Part shown: positions 15,846 through 24,367 of the stretch, piece after piece
Numbering within the stretch: the first letter of the stretch is position 1
How the letters are laid out: every line of letters begins with the position of its first letter
DNA from: an uncultured Clostridia bacterium
Lineage (GTDB): Bacteria; Bacillota; Clostridia; Christensenellales; Borkfalkiaceae
NCBI GenBank assembly: GCA_934271735.1
Contig: CAKQSB010000013.1
Location: forward strand, 1-62,236
DNA: 62,236 nucleotides
Reading direction: 5' to 3'
Made by a program: the position numbers and the translations under genes
Notes under the pieces: model-generated
Told to the model about the DNA's origin: nothing
Database searches by the model: none
Seen by the model: only the letters and a program-made list of their open reading frames with translations

Positions 15846-16724
15846 ATGAAAGGACTAATAATCGTAAACGCGTACTCAAAAAACGAAAATATGCTTAATC
15901 AGCCGTTAAGGCTTAAAGAAGAACTTTTTAAGCTCGGCGTTAAAACGGAAATTATTCCGATGAGCGTTTCCCTTACGGGAATTTCGGGTGAAGAAATCCG
16001 TTCATCTTTTAACGGCTGCGACTTTTGCGTTTTTTACGACAAGGACCGTTACGCGCTTATGGAGATAGAAAAAGCGGGGATAAGGTGTTTCAACAATTAC
16101 CGCGCGATAACTTTGTGCGACGATAAAATGCTGACTTTTATCGCGCTTTCGGGAGCGGATATTCCTATGCCCGAAACTTATTCCTCGCCGCTTTGTTACA
16201 CACCGTCTTCTTCCGCCACGGAGGAATTTTTCGATTTTCTCGAAAAAAAACTCGGTTTCCCGATGATCGTTAAGGAATGTTACGGTTCACTCGGCAAAGG
16301 CGTGAGACTTGCGACAAACAAAGACGAACTGAAACATTTTTCCGAAGAGCTTAAACTTAAACCGCATATTTATCAGAAATTCGTTGCCGAGAGTTTCGGA
16401 ACGGACCTCAGAGTTATAGTTATCGGCGGGAAATACGTCGGCGCGATGAAAAGAACTTCCTTTGACGATTTCCGCTCCAACATTGCGGCGGGCGGCAAAG
16501 GCGAAACTTACGCGGCGGACGAAAAGACTATTGCTTTATCCGAAAAAATAGCGAAGCTTCTCGGACTCGATTACTGCGGAATAGATTTTCTTTTCGGAAA
16601 AGACGGACTTGTTCTTTGCGAAGTGAATTCCAACGCGTTCTTTAAAGAATTCGAAAAAACGACGGGAATAAACGTCGCCGAACTTTACGCAAAGCATATT
16701 ATTTCCGCCGTAAAAAACAAATAA
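15846..16724 (+). CDS. RimK-like ATP-grasp ligase
   Basis: 292 residues. Order: an N-terminal alpha/beta domain (GLIIVNAYSKNENM), then ATP-grasp with FPMIVKECYGSLGKGV (glycine-rich loop), HIYQKFV, DLRVIVIGGKYVGAMKR, and the metal-binding end GIDFLFGKDGLVLCEVNSNAFF. This matches the RimK/LysX group, which joins amino acids or carboxylates to amines in an ATP-dependent way. It is divergently transcribed from the HprK-like/S26/ABC operon. ATP-grasp ligases build several peptide natural products, so it may modify the exported peptide; tailoring of glutamate, coenzymes or ribosomal protein S6 are alternatives. The start at 15846 fits the family; the AAAGGA 14 bases upstream is rather far. Confidence 0.85.
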   Translation: MKGLIIVNAYSKNENMLNQPLRLKEELFKLGVKTEIIPMSVSLTGISGEEIRSSFNGCDFCVFYDKDRYALMEIEKAGIRCFNNYRAITLCDDKMLTFIALSGADIPMPETYSSPLCYTPSSSATEEFFDFLEKKLGFPMIVKECYGSLGKGVRLATNKDELKHFSEELKLKPHIYQKFVAESFGTDLRVIVIGGKYVGAMKRTSFDDFRSNIAAGGKGETYAADEKTIALSEKIAKLLGLDYCGIDFLFGKDGLVLCEVNSNAFFKEFEKTTGINVAELYAKHIISAVKNK

Positions 16725-16748
16725 GATATTTCGCCATAAAAAAGAAAC

Positions 16749-16787
16749 AAAAAAGCCTCGTATAAGTCGATTATCGAGGCTTTTTAA
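16749..16787. terminator. Bidirectional terminator carrying the dispersed core (copy 3)
   Basis: AAAAGCCTCG pairs perfectly with CGAGGCTTTT; the loop is exactly TATAAGTCGATTAT, the reverse complement of the dispersed core. It separates the convergent ATP-grasp and Spo0A-like genes and has A/T tracts on both sides. Confidence 0.9.
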
Positions 16788-16822
16788 ATTTGATTACATA
16801 GTTTTGTTTACTGATAAAAAAT

Positions 16823-17533
16823 CTATATCAGACTGATAAACGAAATAAATTCACCGTTAGTAGGCTTTTCGTATTTTCCGAAATTACCGCCGTAAAGACA
16901 GTTCGCAACTTCGAAAAATTTGCCTTTGCTGACAACGGAATCGATTGCGTTTCTTATACACCTTTCGACAACGCTTCCGCTTACGCCGAATTTGTGACCG
17001 ATCATCGGATATAAGCCTTTGGTGAGCGAACTCATAAGTTCGGGAGACGAGTTTACGAGACGAATGGCTTCGACAAGATAATCGTGACCTTTGAGCGTTC
17101 TCGATAAACCGATTTTATTGAAGAACGAATTTATTTTGACGGGCGCGCCGCCGCGAACCCCGCCGCCGAGCGTACGACGGAACAAATCCACGATTTTATC
17201 TTCGTCGAGCCGCTTCGTGTAAAGCTCGATGGGAAACATCCTTTCGCAATCTCCCCTGCAAATGTGATACAGTCTGTAAGACGAAAACCCTTTGACAAAG
17301 TTTACCGTTCCCGACCGCATATTGAACCAACCGAGCCTTAAAGACATTTCGTAAAACGACGACTTGTAAAGAGCCTCGCCGATCAGGATATGATCATAGT
17401 TGCCCGTGATTACGTTACACAAATTCAAAACGTCCGATTCGTCAACCTTATATGCGTCGAAATCACAACAGAATTGAAGTTTTTGCGCCAGTTTTTCCGT
17501 TTCCTCATCATTACTGATAAAAATCCCTTTCAT
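16823..17533 (-). CDS. Spo0A-like transcription regulator with degenerate receiver domain
   Basis: 236 residues. The last 110 match the Spo0A DNA-binding domain: LKGHDYLVEAIRLV, LTKGLYPMIGHKFGVSGSVVERCIRNAID, and KPTNGEFISFI. The first 120 look like a worn receiver domain: the start IFISNDEETEKL keeps an acidic pocket, but the strand expected to carry the phosphorylated Asp reads YDHILIGEALY, with no Asp at the VLD-type position, and TKRLDEDKIVDL resembles the closing KPF helix. DNA binding is therefore likely and classical phosphorelay control unlikely. It may be a second, diverged Spo0A paralogue or the only one; the window cannot tell. A strong promoter lies about 100 bases upstream. Confidence 0.85.
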   Translation of the reverse strand: MKGIFISNDEETEKLAQKLQFCCDFDAYKVDESDVLNLCNVITGNYDHILIGEALYKSSFYEMSLRLGWFNMRSGTVNFVKGFSSYRLYHICRGDCERMFPIELYTKRLDEDKIVDLFRRTLGGGVRGGAPVKINSFFNKIGLSRTLKGHDYLVEAIRLVNSSPELMSSLTKGLYPMIGHKFGVSGSVVERCIRNAIDSVVSKGKFFEVANCLYGGNFGKYEKPTNGEFISFISLI

Positions 17534-17632
17534 TTTTCTCCCGTTAATGCCGATTGTTTTTTTCTTGAAAAAATTATGTTAAAAATAAGATTTTTCATCA
17601 TTTAATCGACATTATTTTATATTTTTGACGTT

Positions 17633-17661
17633 ATTATACAATATTGTACAAAATAAGTCAA
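17633..17661 (-). promoter_or_regulatory. Promoter of the Spo0A-like gene, possible 0A box in leader
   Basis: TTGACT, 17-base spacer, TATAAT on the minus strand. In the roughly 100-base leader, the sequence TGTCGATTAA (17603-17612) partly matches the 0A box TTTGTCRAA, so autoregulation is possible but weakly supported. Confidence 0.7.
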
Positions 17662-17764
17662 GTATATTTTTAAAAAATTATCAAGTATTTGAAAATTTTT
17701 TAAAATATATTCGGGCGTGCATAACAAGCGGGGAATGCTTTATTCTTTCAATTATGCGTTTCGG

Positions 17765-18478
17765 TTAATTCTGAACGTAAAGTTCTTTGTAGGGGTTGTT
17801 GGAATCGGGAGTTATCACATAGAACGAAGAGTTAAGAATTTCGTCCTTATTCTTGGAAAAAAGCCTGCAGAACTCCTCTATATATTTTTGTATTTCTTTT
17901 AAATCGGCTTTGCTCGCTTTTTCGGCTTCGATTTTCGGGGAAAGGTTTTCGGGCGATTTTTCCGTTCTTATAAACATTTTGCCGCCGTGCATACCCGTAC
18001 CCGTGAAGAAACCCGTCGGGCGGGAATTTGCAAGATTAAGGACGATTATAATTCCGCCCGCCTGATACTCGCCGAGGAAACTGCCCGCCGTTTCGCCGAT
18101 GACGATTACGGGTTTTTTATCGCCGTATTCTTTCATATGTATGCCCGTACGATAACCCGCTTTGCCCTCGATATAAATTTCGCCGCCGCGCATAGCGTAA
18201 CCCGCCGCGTCTCCCACTAAGCCGTGAATAACAACTTTTCCGTCGTTCATAGTATCGCAAATCTGATCCTGCGCGTTGCCGCGGACGACCACGTTTCCGC
18301 CGCTCATAAACGAGGCAAGCCCGTTCCCGGGAACGCCGTTTACGACAATCGTTTTATTTTCCGTTCCGCAACCGATAAACCGCTGTCCCTCGCAGTTTAC
18401 AAGCTCGACTTCTTTTTCTTTTCTTATTTCTTCGTTAAGTTGCTCGTAGTTTTTACCCGAACAATCGATGATTTTCAT
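17765..18478 (-). CDS. Glutamate synthase GXGXG-domain subunit
   Basis: 237 residues. The body is a right-handed beta-helix with repeating Gly patterns (FMSGGNVVVRGNAQDQICDTM, GKVVIHGLVGDAAGYAMRGG, GKAGYRTGIHMKEY). This is the C-terminal domain of the bacterial GltB large subunit as a stand-alone protein, as in archaeal and some clostridial split enzymes. It has a structural role next to the ammonia channel. It is the last gene of a three-gene operon with the FMN/ferredoxin subunit and the glutaminase subunit. Confidence 0.92.
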   Translation of the reverse strand: MKIIDCSGKNYEQLNEEIRKEKEVELVNCEGQRFIGCGTENKTIVVNGVPGNGLASFMSGGNVVVRGNAQDQICDTMNDGKVVIHGLVGDAAGYAMRGGEIYIEGKAGYRTGIHMKEYGDKKPVIVIGETAGSFLGEYQAGGIIIVLNLANSRPTGFFTGTGMHGGKMFIRTEKSPENLSPKIEAEKASKADLKEIQKYIEEFCRLFSKNKDEILNSSFYVITPDSNNPYKELYVQN

Positions 18479-18502
18479 AAATCGCCGCTCCTTATATCTC
18501 CG

Positions 18503-20008
18503 TTACTCACCCGCATGCTTTATGCCGAGAATGGAAAGTTCTTTTTCGTTTAGCCCCACCCCGCGAAGCATAAGTCTGTTGCCCTTTAACGCTTCGATCG
18601 AGTTGATGCCCATTCCGCCCATAAACTCCTTGATTTCGCGATCCCACGCCGTGAGAAGATTTATAAGCCTTTTACTTCCGATTTCGGGATCGAGTCTGCC
18701 GACAAGCTCGGGAACTTGCGTCGCGATACCCCAGTTGCATTTGCCCGACTGGCAATTTCTGCAAAGGTGGCAACCCAAAGCTATGAGCGCGGCAGTGCCT
18801 ATATAAACGGCGTCCGCGCCGAGAGCTATCGCTTTTACTACGTCCGCGCTACTCCTTATCGAACCACCGACAACAAGCGAAACGTTTTCCCTTATACCCT
18901 CTTCTCTGAGCCTCGAATCGACCGAGGCGAGAGCAAGCTCGACGGGAATACCGACGTTATCTCTTATTCTTGTGGGAGCCGCGCCCGTGCCGCCCCTGAA
19001 ACCGTCTATCGCGATTATGTCCGCGCCGCTTCTCGCAATTCCGCTTGCGACGGCCGCGATATTGTGAACGGCGGCAACCTTGACGATTATCGGTTTTTTA
19101 TACTCCGTCGCTTCTTTCAATGCGAACACGAGCTGTTTTAAATCCTCGATCGAATAGATATCGTGATGAGGAGCGGGAGAAATCGCGTCCGTTCCTACGG
19201 GAATCATACGGGTCATCGAAACGTCATCGGTTATTTTCGCGCCGGGAAGATGTCCGCCTATGCCGGGTTTCGCGCCCTGTCCCATTTTGATTTCGATAGC
19301 CGCGCCCGCTTCGAGGTAATCTTTATAAACCCCGAATCTGCCCGAAGCGACCTGTACTATCGTGTTTTTTCCGTACCCGAAAAAGTCCTTGTTCAAGCCG
19401 CCCTCGCCCGTATTATAGCAAATGCCGAGCTTTGTTGCGGCGAGAGCTAAGCTCTTATGCGCGTTGTAGCTTATCGAGCCGTAACTCATAGCCGAAAACA
19501 TTATCGGAAGCTCGAGGTCTATTCTCGGCGAAGGATTGCAGACGATGTGTCCGTTTTTATCCCTTACTATTTCGTGATTACGCTTGCCGAGAGAAACTTT
19601 TGTTTCCATAGGTTCTCTGAGCGGGTCTATAGAAGGGTTGGTAACCTGCGACGCGTTAATTAAAATTTTATCAAAATAGACGGGATATTTGTCGGGGCAA
19701 CCCATCGAAGAAAGCAGTACGCCGCCGCTTTCGGATTGTTTGTATATTTCCTTGATAACCGAATCGCTCCAGTTATCGTTTTGTTTGAAGCACAAATCGC
19801 TTTTGACGATTTTCAACGCTCGCGTCGGGCAAAAACTCACGCATCTGTGGCAGTTGACGCATTTCGATTCGTCCGAAACGAGGATTTTCCCCTTAGGCGT
19901 TTCGACGAAAGAATGTACGCCGTTATAGCACTGCGCTATACACGCGCCGCAACCCGTACACCTTGCGGTATCTCTTTTTATTTCGTAATCGGCGTAAACG
20001 TAGCTCAT
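18503..20008 (-). CDS. Glutamate synthase FMN-binding subunit with N-terminal ferredoxin domain
   Basis: 501 residues. The N terminus has two 4Fe-4S motifs (CTGCGACIAQC and CVNCHRCVSFCP). The main part is the FMN barrel of glutamate synthase: PRIDLELPIMFSAMSYGSIS, NTGEGG, KMGQGAKPGIGGHLPG, DGFRGGTGAAP. CHLCRNCQSGKC near residue 420 fits the 3Fe-4S site. It converts 2-oxoglutarate plus ammonia to glutamate, with electrons probably delivered through its own clusters from ferredoxin. No NAD(P)H-dependent small subunit is nearby. The ATG overlaps the upstream stop (20005-20008). Confidence 0.93.
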   Translation of the reverse strand: MSYVYADYEIKRDTARCTGCGACIAQCYNGVHSFVETPKGKILVSDESKCVNCHRCVSFCPTRALKIVKSDLCFKQNDNWSDSVIKEIYKQSESGGVLLSSMGCPDKYPVYFDKILINASQVTNPSIDPLREPMETKVSLGKRNHEIVRDKNGHIVCNPSPRIDLELPIMFSAMSYGSISYNAHKSLALAATKLGICYNTGEGGLNKDFFGYGKNTIVQVASGRFGVYKDYLEAGAAIEIKMGQGAKPGIGGHLPGAKITDDVSMTRMIPVGTDAISPAPHHDIYSIEDLKQLVFALKEATEYKKPIIVKVAAVHNIAAVASGIARSGADIIAIDGFRGGTGAAPTRIRDNVGIPVELALASVDSRLREEGIRENVSLVVGGSIRSSADVVKAIALGADAVYIGTAALIALGCHLCRNCQSGKCNWGIATQVPELVGRLDPEIGSKRLINLLTAWDREIKEFMGGMGINSIEALKGNRLMLRGVGLNEKELSILGIKHAGE

Positions 20009-21147
20009 ATATGCCCCTCCGCAAAACAGTTAAGATTTGTTATCGGCGGATCGGACCTCTCGCCGTTTAAAGTTACGATAACGGGTTCGCCGCCACGTGG
20101 CGCGAATATCTCGCCGACGTTTTTGTCCATTTTTCTTATCGCGCATTCCTCGCTCGCAAAATAGGTAGTGTCGCCGTTTTTTGCCGTTACCATTGAACGA
20201 AGTTTCAATCTGTCGTTTAAAGCCATCATTCCGCCGTTCCAGCCGACGAGAATCGAGAAAGGACCTGTCATCAGAAGCCCGGGGAACTCTCTGCGGAGAT
20301 AATCGCACACCGTACGCCTTTCGTCGGGCATTTTTTCTATCGTCGTCCAGAACGGAGCCGCGATTACAGCCGCCGCTTCGGACATCGTAAGCCCCTTTTT
20401 CCTCACGAGGAAATCGAGGGCGTAAGTTATAACTTCGGTATCGGTTAAAAGCGTGCATTTATAGCCGAACATCTCGATAAATCTGCGGTTCGCGTCGTAA
20501 GAAGAAATTTCGCCGTTGTGAACGACGGTGAGGTCGAGAAGAGAAAACGGGTGCGCGCCGCCCCACCAACCGGGAGTGTTCGTGGGATATCTTCCGTGCG
20601 CCGTCCAGCCGTAACCCGAATATTCGTCGAGCTTATAATACTCTCCTATATCCTCGGGATAACCCACGCCTTTAAAGCACCCCATATTTTTACCGCTCGA
20701 AAAGACGTATGCGCCTTTGATTTCGTTATTGATTTTTATAACGCGGCGGGCGACGTACTCCCGTTCGTCAAGCTGACTGTCTCTTAAAAGGTTATGATCG
20801 GGCATAACGAAATACCGCCAGATAAGCGGTTCGTCCGTTATCCTCGGATTTTTTCTTACGGGAATTTTGGAAAGGTTTATTATCTCGAATTTTTCGTCGA
20901 GATATTCCTCGCAAGCCTTTTTCGCCTCTTTATCCTCGTAAAAAACGTGAAAAGCGTAGTAATCTTTATACTCGGGATAAATCCCGTAACCCGCGAAACC
21001 TCCGCCGAGTCCGTTAGAACGCTCGCGCATGGTACGCATCGCGTTTGTAATCACTCCGCCCGATACCTTTCCTCCCGACGAGGAAAAAAGCCCCGCGACC
21101 GCACATCCGGACGGAATTCTCGTTCCGTTTTCGCCTTCGAATTTCAT
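20005..21147 (-). CDS. Glutamate synthase glutaminase subunit (class II amidotransferase)
   Basis: 380 residues. The N-terminal nucleophile appears to be Cys15 in IPSGCAVAG, implying removal of a 14-residue propeptide. Further motifs are RSNGLGGGFAGYGIYPEY, AHGRYPTNTPGWWGGAHPF and VVHNGEISSYDANRR, all typical of class II glutamine amidotransferases. It releases ammonia from glutamine for the FMN subunit encoded next. First gene of the operon, with a perfect-spacing promoter upstream. Final motif FAPRGGEPV is near the C terminus. Confidence 0.92.
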   Translation of the reverse strand: MKFEGENGTRIPSGCAVAGLFSSSGGKVSGGVITNAMRTMRERSNGLGGGFAGYGIYPEYKDYYAFHVFYEDKEAKKACEEYLDEKFEIINLSKIPVRKNPRITDEPLIWRYFVMPDHNLLRDSQLDEREYVARRVIKINNEIKGAYVFSSGKNMGCFKGVGYPEDIGEYYKLDEYSGYGWTAHGRYPTNTPGWWGGAHPFSLLDLTVVHNGEISSYDANRRFIEMFGYKCTLLTDTEVITYALDFLVRKKGLTMSEAAAVIAAPFWTTIEKMPDERRTVCDYLRREFPGLLMTGPFSILVGWNGGMMALNDRLKLRSMVTAKNGDTTYFASEECAIRKMDKNVGEIFAPRGGEPVIVTLNGERSDPPITNLNCFAEGHI

Positions 21148-21215
21148 ATAACCCTCCGCTGTCCGCAGGCAATTACCCGCGGAAAAGAATTTCGGTCTTC
21201 CGAAACAACTATTTT

Positions 21216-21244
21216 ATTATAGTCGCGTGAGGATAAACTGTCAA
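21216..21244 (-). promoter_or_regulatory. Promoter and structured leader of the glutamate synthase operon
   Basis: TTGACA (21239-21244), 17 bases, TATAAT (21216-21221). The leader of about 65 bases contains two small hairpins (TTTCGG/CCGAAA and CCGCGGG/CCTGCGG). I do not recognise a known glutamine riboswitch. Confidence 0.85.
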
Positions 21245-21291
21245 TCGTATTGAAATAAAAGTTTTTTTGTTTTTCTTATATCTTATATAAT

Positions 21292-21864
21292 ATGAAATAT
21301 AATATTTATATGAAAAATTTTTTCGTTTTAACGGCTTTTATCGCTTGTTTCGTCTCGTTTGCGGTCGTTTTTTCAGCAATTTTCTTTCCTTTGAAATATA
21401 CGGACGAAGTTTTTTTATATTCGGAAAAATACGAGCTGAAAAACGAACTGATTTTCGCCGTTATCAAAGCCGAAAGCGGATTCGACAGCAAAAAGCTTTC
21501 CGAAAAGGGTGCGACGGGACTTATGCAGATTATGCCGAAAACCGCCGAATACGTTTCACGAGAATTTTTCGGCGGGCGGGAAATCGACCTGACGCTACCG
21601 AAAGACAATATCGAAACGGGCTGTTTTTACCTCAGCTACCTGCGGGAAAAATTCAAAAACGAAACCGAAACTCTCGCCGCCTACAATGCGGGCGAAGGGA
21701 ACGTTAAGATATGGAAAAACGAATGCGGCGGAAAACTTTCCGAAAACGATATACCTTTTCCCGAAACAAAAAAATACGTACGCCGTGTTAAGGCGTACGC
21801 AAAAATCTACAGATTTATCTTAAATTTCAAAGGCGTGATTTTGAATCGATTTATTATGCAATAA
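21292..21864 (+). CDS. Membrane-anchored lytic transglycosylase (SLT family)
   Basis: 190 residues. One N-terminal membrane segment (about 9-33) anchors the protein outside. The SLT domain has the catalytic Glu61 in IKAESGFDSKKLSEKGATGLMQ, then QIMPKTAEYV, and later ETLAAYNAGEGNV. It cleaves the MurNAc-GlcNAc bond of peptidoglycan. The start is uncertain: ATG at 21292 lies directly against a TATAAT, and the ATG at 21310 (MKNFFVL) lies six bases after a second TATAAT; neither has a ribosome binding site. Confidence 0.9.
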   Translation: MKYNIYMKNFFVLTAFIACFVSFAVVFSAIFFPLKYTDEVFLYSEKYELKNELIFAVIKAESGFDSKKLSEKGATGLMQIMPKTAEYVSREFFGGREIDLTLPKDNIETGCFYLSYLREKFKNETETLAAYNAGEGNVKIWKNECGGKLSENDIPFPETKKYVRRVKAYAKIYRFILNFKGVILNRFIMQ

Positions 21865-21905
21865 ACCGCAAAAGCCAGCCTATAAGCCGATTAACGGCAT
21901 TTTTA
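21864..21905 (-). terminator. Dispersed element copy 4 downstream of gpmI
   Basis: Minus strand ATGCCG-TTAATCGGCTTATA-GGCTGGCTTTTGCGG. It is more diverged (TCGG instead of TCGA) but keeps the GGC-GG-TTTTGC end. It overlaps the gpmI stop and lies between convergent genes. Confidence 0.6.
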
Positions 21906-23450
21906 TTTAACGATTAGCGACTTGCCCGTCATCTCGACGGGAACTTTTTCGCCCATCATTTCAAGGAGCGTAGGAGCGAGGTCCGCAAGAACGCCGTCTT
22001 CTCTGAGCTTTACGTTTTTATACTGTTCGCTGACTAAAATTACGGGTACGCGGTTAGTAGTATGCGCCGTGAAAGGCTCGCCGTCGGAATCGATCATCTT
22101 ATCTGCGTTGCCGTGATCCGCCGTTACTATACAGCTGCCGCCCTTCTTCAAAACGGCGTCGGTAATCTTCGCGATGCAATCCTCAACCGTTTTAACGGCT
22201 TTGACCGCCGCCTCTAAAACCCCCGTGTGACCGACCATATCGCAGTTTGCGTAATTCAAAATGATAACGTCGAACTTATCGGAAGCGATTTCTTCCAAAA
22301 CTTTATCGGTTACGATATACGCGCTCATTTCGGGCTGTAAGTCGTATGTTGCAACCTTGGGAGAAGGAATAAGGTCTCTGTACTCGTTCTTTTCGGGAGC
22401 TTCCACGCCGCCGTTGAAGAAGAACGTTACGTGCGCGTACTTCTCTGTCTCGGCGATTCTGAGCTGTGTGTAACCCTTATCGGAAAGATATTTGCCGAGT
22501 GTGTTATGAAGTTCCTGCTTTTTGAAAGCTATCGAAACGTGAGAGAAAGTCTCGTCGTACTTGGTAAAACCGACGTAAGTCAAGCCGAGATAACCCGATT
22601 TTCTTTCGAAACCGCTGAATTCCTCTTCGGTGAATGCTCTCGTTATTTCTCTTGCTCTGTCGGGGCGGAAGTTGAAGAAGATAACCGAATCGCCTTTTTC
22701 GACAAGACCTACCGGCGCGCCGTTTTCATAAATGTTTGCGGGAACGATAAACTCGTCCGTAACCTCGTTTTTATAGCTGTTTTCGACGGCTTCTTCCGCG
22801 CTGTTTGCCTTAACGCCGTTTCCCAGAGTCAACGCTTCGTAAGCTTTCACTACTCTTTCCCAACGATTGTCTCTGTCCATTGCGTAGTATCTTCCGCTTA
22901 CCGTGGCGATTTTGCCTACGCCGACTTTTTTGATTTCTTCTTCGAGTTCTTTAACGAAATCTATCCCGCTCGTGGGGGGAACGTCTCTGCCGTCCATAAA
23001 AGCGTGAACGTAAACTTCCGTAAGACCTCTTCTCTTCGCCATTTCGAGAAGGGCAAAAAGATGGGTTATGTGGCTGTGAACGCCGCCGGAAGACAAAAGT
23101 CCGAACAAATGGAGTTTTTTCCCGTTATTTTTCGCGCCGTCCATAGCTTTGATAAGCTCGGGATTTTCGAAAAAGTCTCCGTCCTGAATAGCTTTCGTTA
23201 TTCTCGTAAGATCCTGATAAACTATTCTGCCCGCACCCATATTGAGGTGACCGACTTCGCTGTTGCCCATCTGCCCGTCCGGGAGACCTACGCAAAGTCC
23301 GCTTGCGCCGAGAGTTGCGGACGGATATTTTTTCATAAGACCTTTGATTACGCCTTCGTTCGCGATCTCTATCGCGTTGCCCTTTTTATCGGGATTAAGC
23401 CCGTAACCGTCCATAATGAAAAGACATACGGGTCTCGTTTTCATTTTCAT
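21903..23450 (-). CDS. gpmI: Phosphoglycerate mutase, 2,3-bisphosphoglycerate-independent
   Basis: 515 residues, full length. Key sites: DGYGLNPDKKGNAI (first metal site), catalytic Ser in GNSEVGHLNMGAG, HAFMDGRDVPPTSG, RYYAMDRDNRWER, and the second metal set NYANCDMVGHTG and VTADHGNADKM. It interconverts 3- and 2-phosphoglycerate using two Mn ions. It lies downstream of tpiA and pgk on the same strand, a glycolytic cluster; a hairpin between tpiA and gpmI may lower its expression. AAGGAG precedes the ATG. Confidence 0.97.
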   Translation of the reverse strand: MKMKTRPVCLFIMDGYGLNPDKKGNAIEIANEGVIKGLMKKYPSATLGASGLCVGLPDGQMGNSEVGHLNMGAGRIVYQDLTRITKAIQDGDFFENPELIKAMDGAKNNGKKLHLFGLLSSGGVHSHITHLFALLEMAKRRGLTEVYVHAFMDGRDVPPTSGIDFVKELEEEIKKVGVGKIATVSGRYYAMDRDNRWERVVKAYEALTLGNGVKANSAEEAVENSYKNEVTDEFIVPANIYENGAPVGLVEKGDSVIFFNFRPDRAREITRAFTEEEFSGFERKSGYLGLTYVGFTKYDETFSHVSIAFKKQELHNTLGKYLSDKGYTQLRIAETEKYAHVTFFFNGGVEAPEKNEYRDLIPSPKVATYDLQPEMSAYIVTDKVLEEIASDKFDVIILNYANCDMVGHTGVLEAAVKAVKTVEDCIAKITDAVLKKGGSCIVTADHGNADKMIDSDGEPFTAHTTNRVPVILVSEQYKNVKLREDGVLADLAPTLLEMMGEKVPVEMTGKSLIVK

Positions 23451-23508
23451 AATTTTAACTCCTTTATGCCGGGCAAGGTTAAATTATTCCCGCCCGACAT
23501 CACTTTCT

Positions 23509-23543
23509 TTAAAAAAGGGCGGAAAGTATGTTTTCCGCCCGAT
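23509..23543 (-). terminator. Hairpin terminator between tpiA and gpmI
   Basis: On the minus strand GGGCGGAAAA pairs with TTTCCGCCC and is followed by TTTTTT. It should stop or attenuate transcription after tpiA. Confidence 0.8.
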
Positions 23544-23548
23544 ATGAA

Positions 23549-24301
23549 TTATTTATCGTAATTTACGATAACCGAGAAGTCCTCGGCTTTTAAGGAAGCG
23601 CCGCCGATAAGTCCGCCGTCGATTTCTTCCTGAGCCATAAGCTCTTTGCAGTTCTTCACGTTCATCGAGCCGCCGTACTGAATTCTCGTCTTTTCGGCAA
23701 TCGATCTGTGGAATTTCTTCGCAAGAATGTGTCTGATATAGCCGATCGTGTTGTTAGCGTCGGTAGCCGTAGCGGTTTTGCCCGTTCCGATAGCCCAGAC
23801 GGGTTCGTAAGCGATAACGATTTTGTCGAAATCCTTGGATTTGAAACCTTTAAGACCTTCGACAATCTGTCTTTCGAGAACCTTTTCGGTAAGTCCGCCT
23901 TCTCTTTCGGCTTCCGTTTCGCCTACGCAAACGATAGGTTTAAGCTTTGCGTTCAAAGCAGCCTGAACTCTCTTGTTTACAGTTTCGTCGGTTTCGCCGA
24001 AATACTGTCTTCTTTCGCTGTGTCCGATGATAACGTAATCAACCTTAAGTTCTTTAAGCATGTCTGCGGAAATTTCGCCCGTGAAAGCTCCTTTCTCCGC
24101 CCAGTGAACGTTTTCCGCGCCGATTTTGATGTTGGAACCCTTAGCGGCTTTCTTTGCGGTCTGAATATCCGTGAACGGAACGCAAAGAACCACGTCGCAA
24201 GACGCGTTTTCAACAAGGGGCTTCAAAGCGGTGATCATTTCTTTGGTCTCCGCCATAGTTTTATTCATTTTCCAGTTTCCTGCGATAATTGCTTTTCTCA
24301 T
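23549..24301 (-). CDS. tpiA: Triose-phosphate isomerase
   Basis: 250 residues, usual length. N terminus GNWKMNKT (substrate Lys), catalytic His in IIGHSERRQYFGE, catalytic Glu in VIAYEPVWAIGTGKTA, and the phosphate-binding end GGLIGGASLKAEDF. It interconverts dihydroxyacetone phosphate and glyceraldehyde 3-phosphate. It follows pgk by 66 bases and probably shares its promoter. Confidence 0.98.
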   Translation of the reverse strand: MRKAIIAGNWKMNKTMAETKEMITALKPLVENASCDVVLCVPFTDIQTAKKAAKGSNIKIGAENVHWAEKGAFTGEISADMLKELKVDYVIIGHSERRQYFGETDETVNKRVQAALNAKLKPIVCVGETEAEREGGLTEKVLERQIVEGLKGFKSKDFDKIVIAYEPVWAIGTGKTATATDANNTIGYIRHILAKKFHRSIAEKTRIQYGGSMNVKNCKELMAQEEIDGGLIGGASLKAEDFSVIVNYDK

Positions 24302-24367
24302 ATGATTTGTCTCCGAATTTTTAATTGCAGTAATTTTTTAATTGCAGTAATATTATTTGCGGTAAAA

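Noticed and set aside
21148..21291. Glutamine riboswitch upstream of the split glutamate synthase
   Set aside because: Two small hairpins are present, but the sequence lacks the conserved motifs of the glnA or downstream-peptide RNAs that I know.
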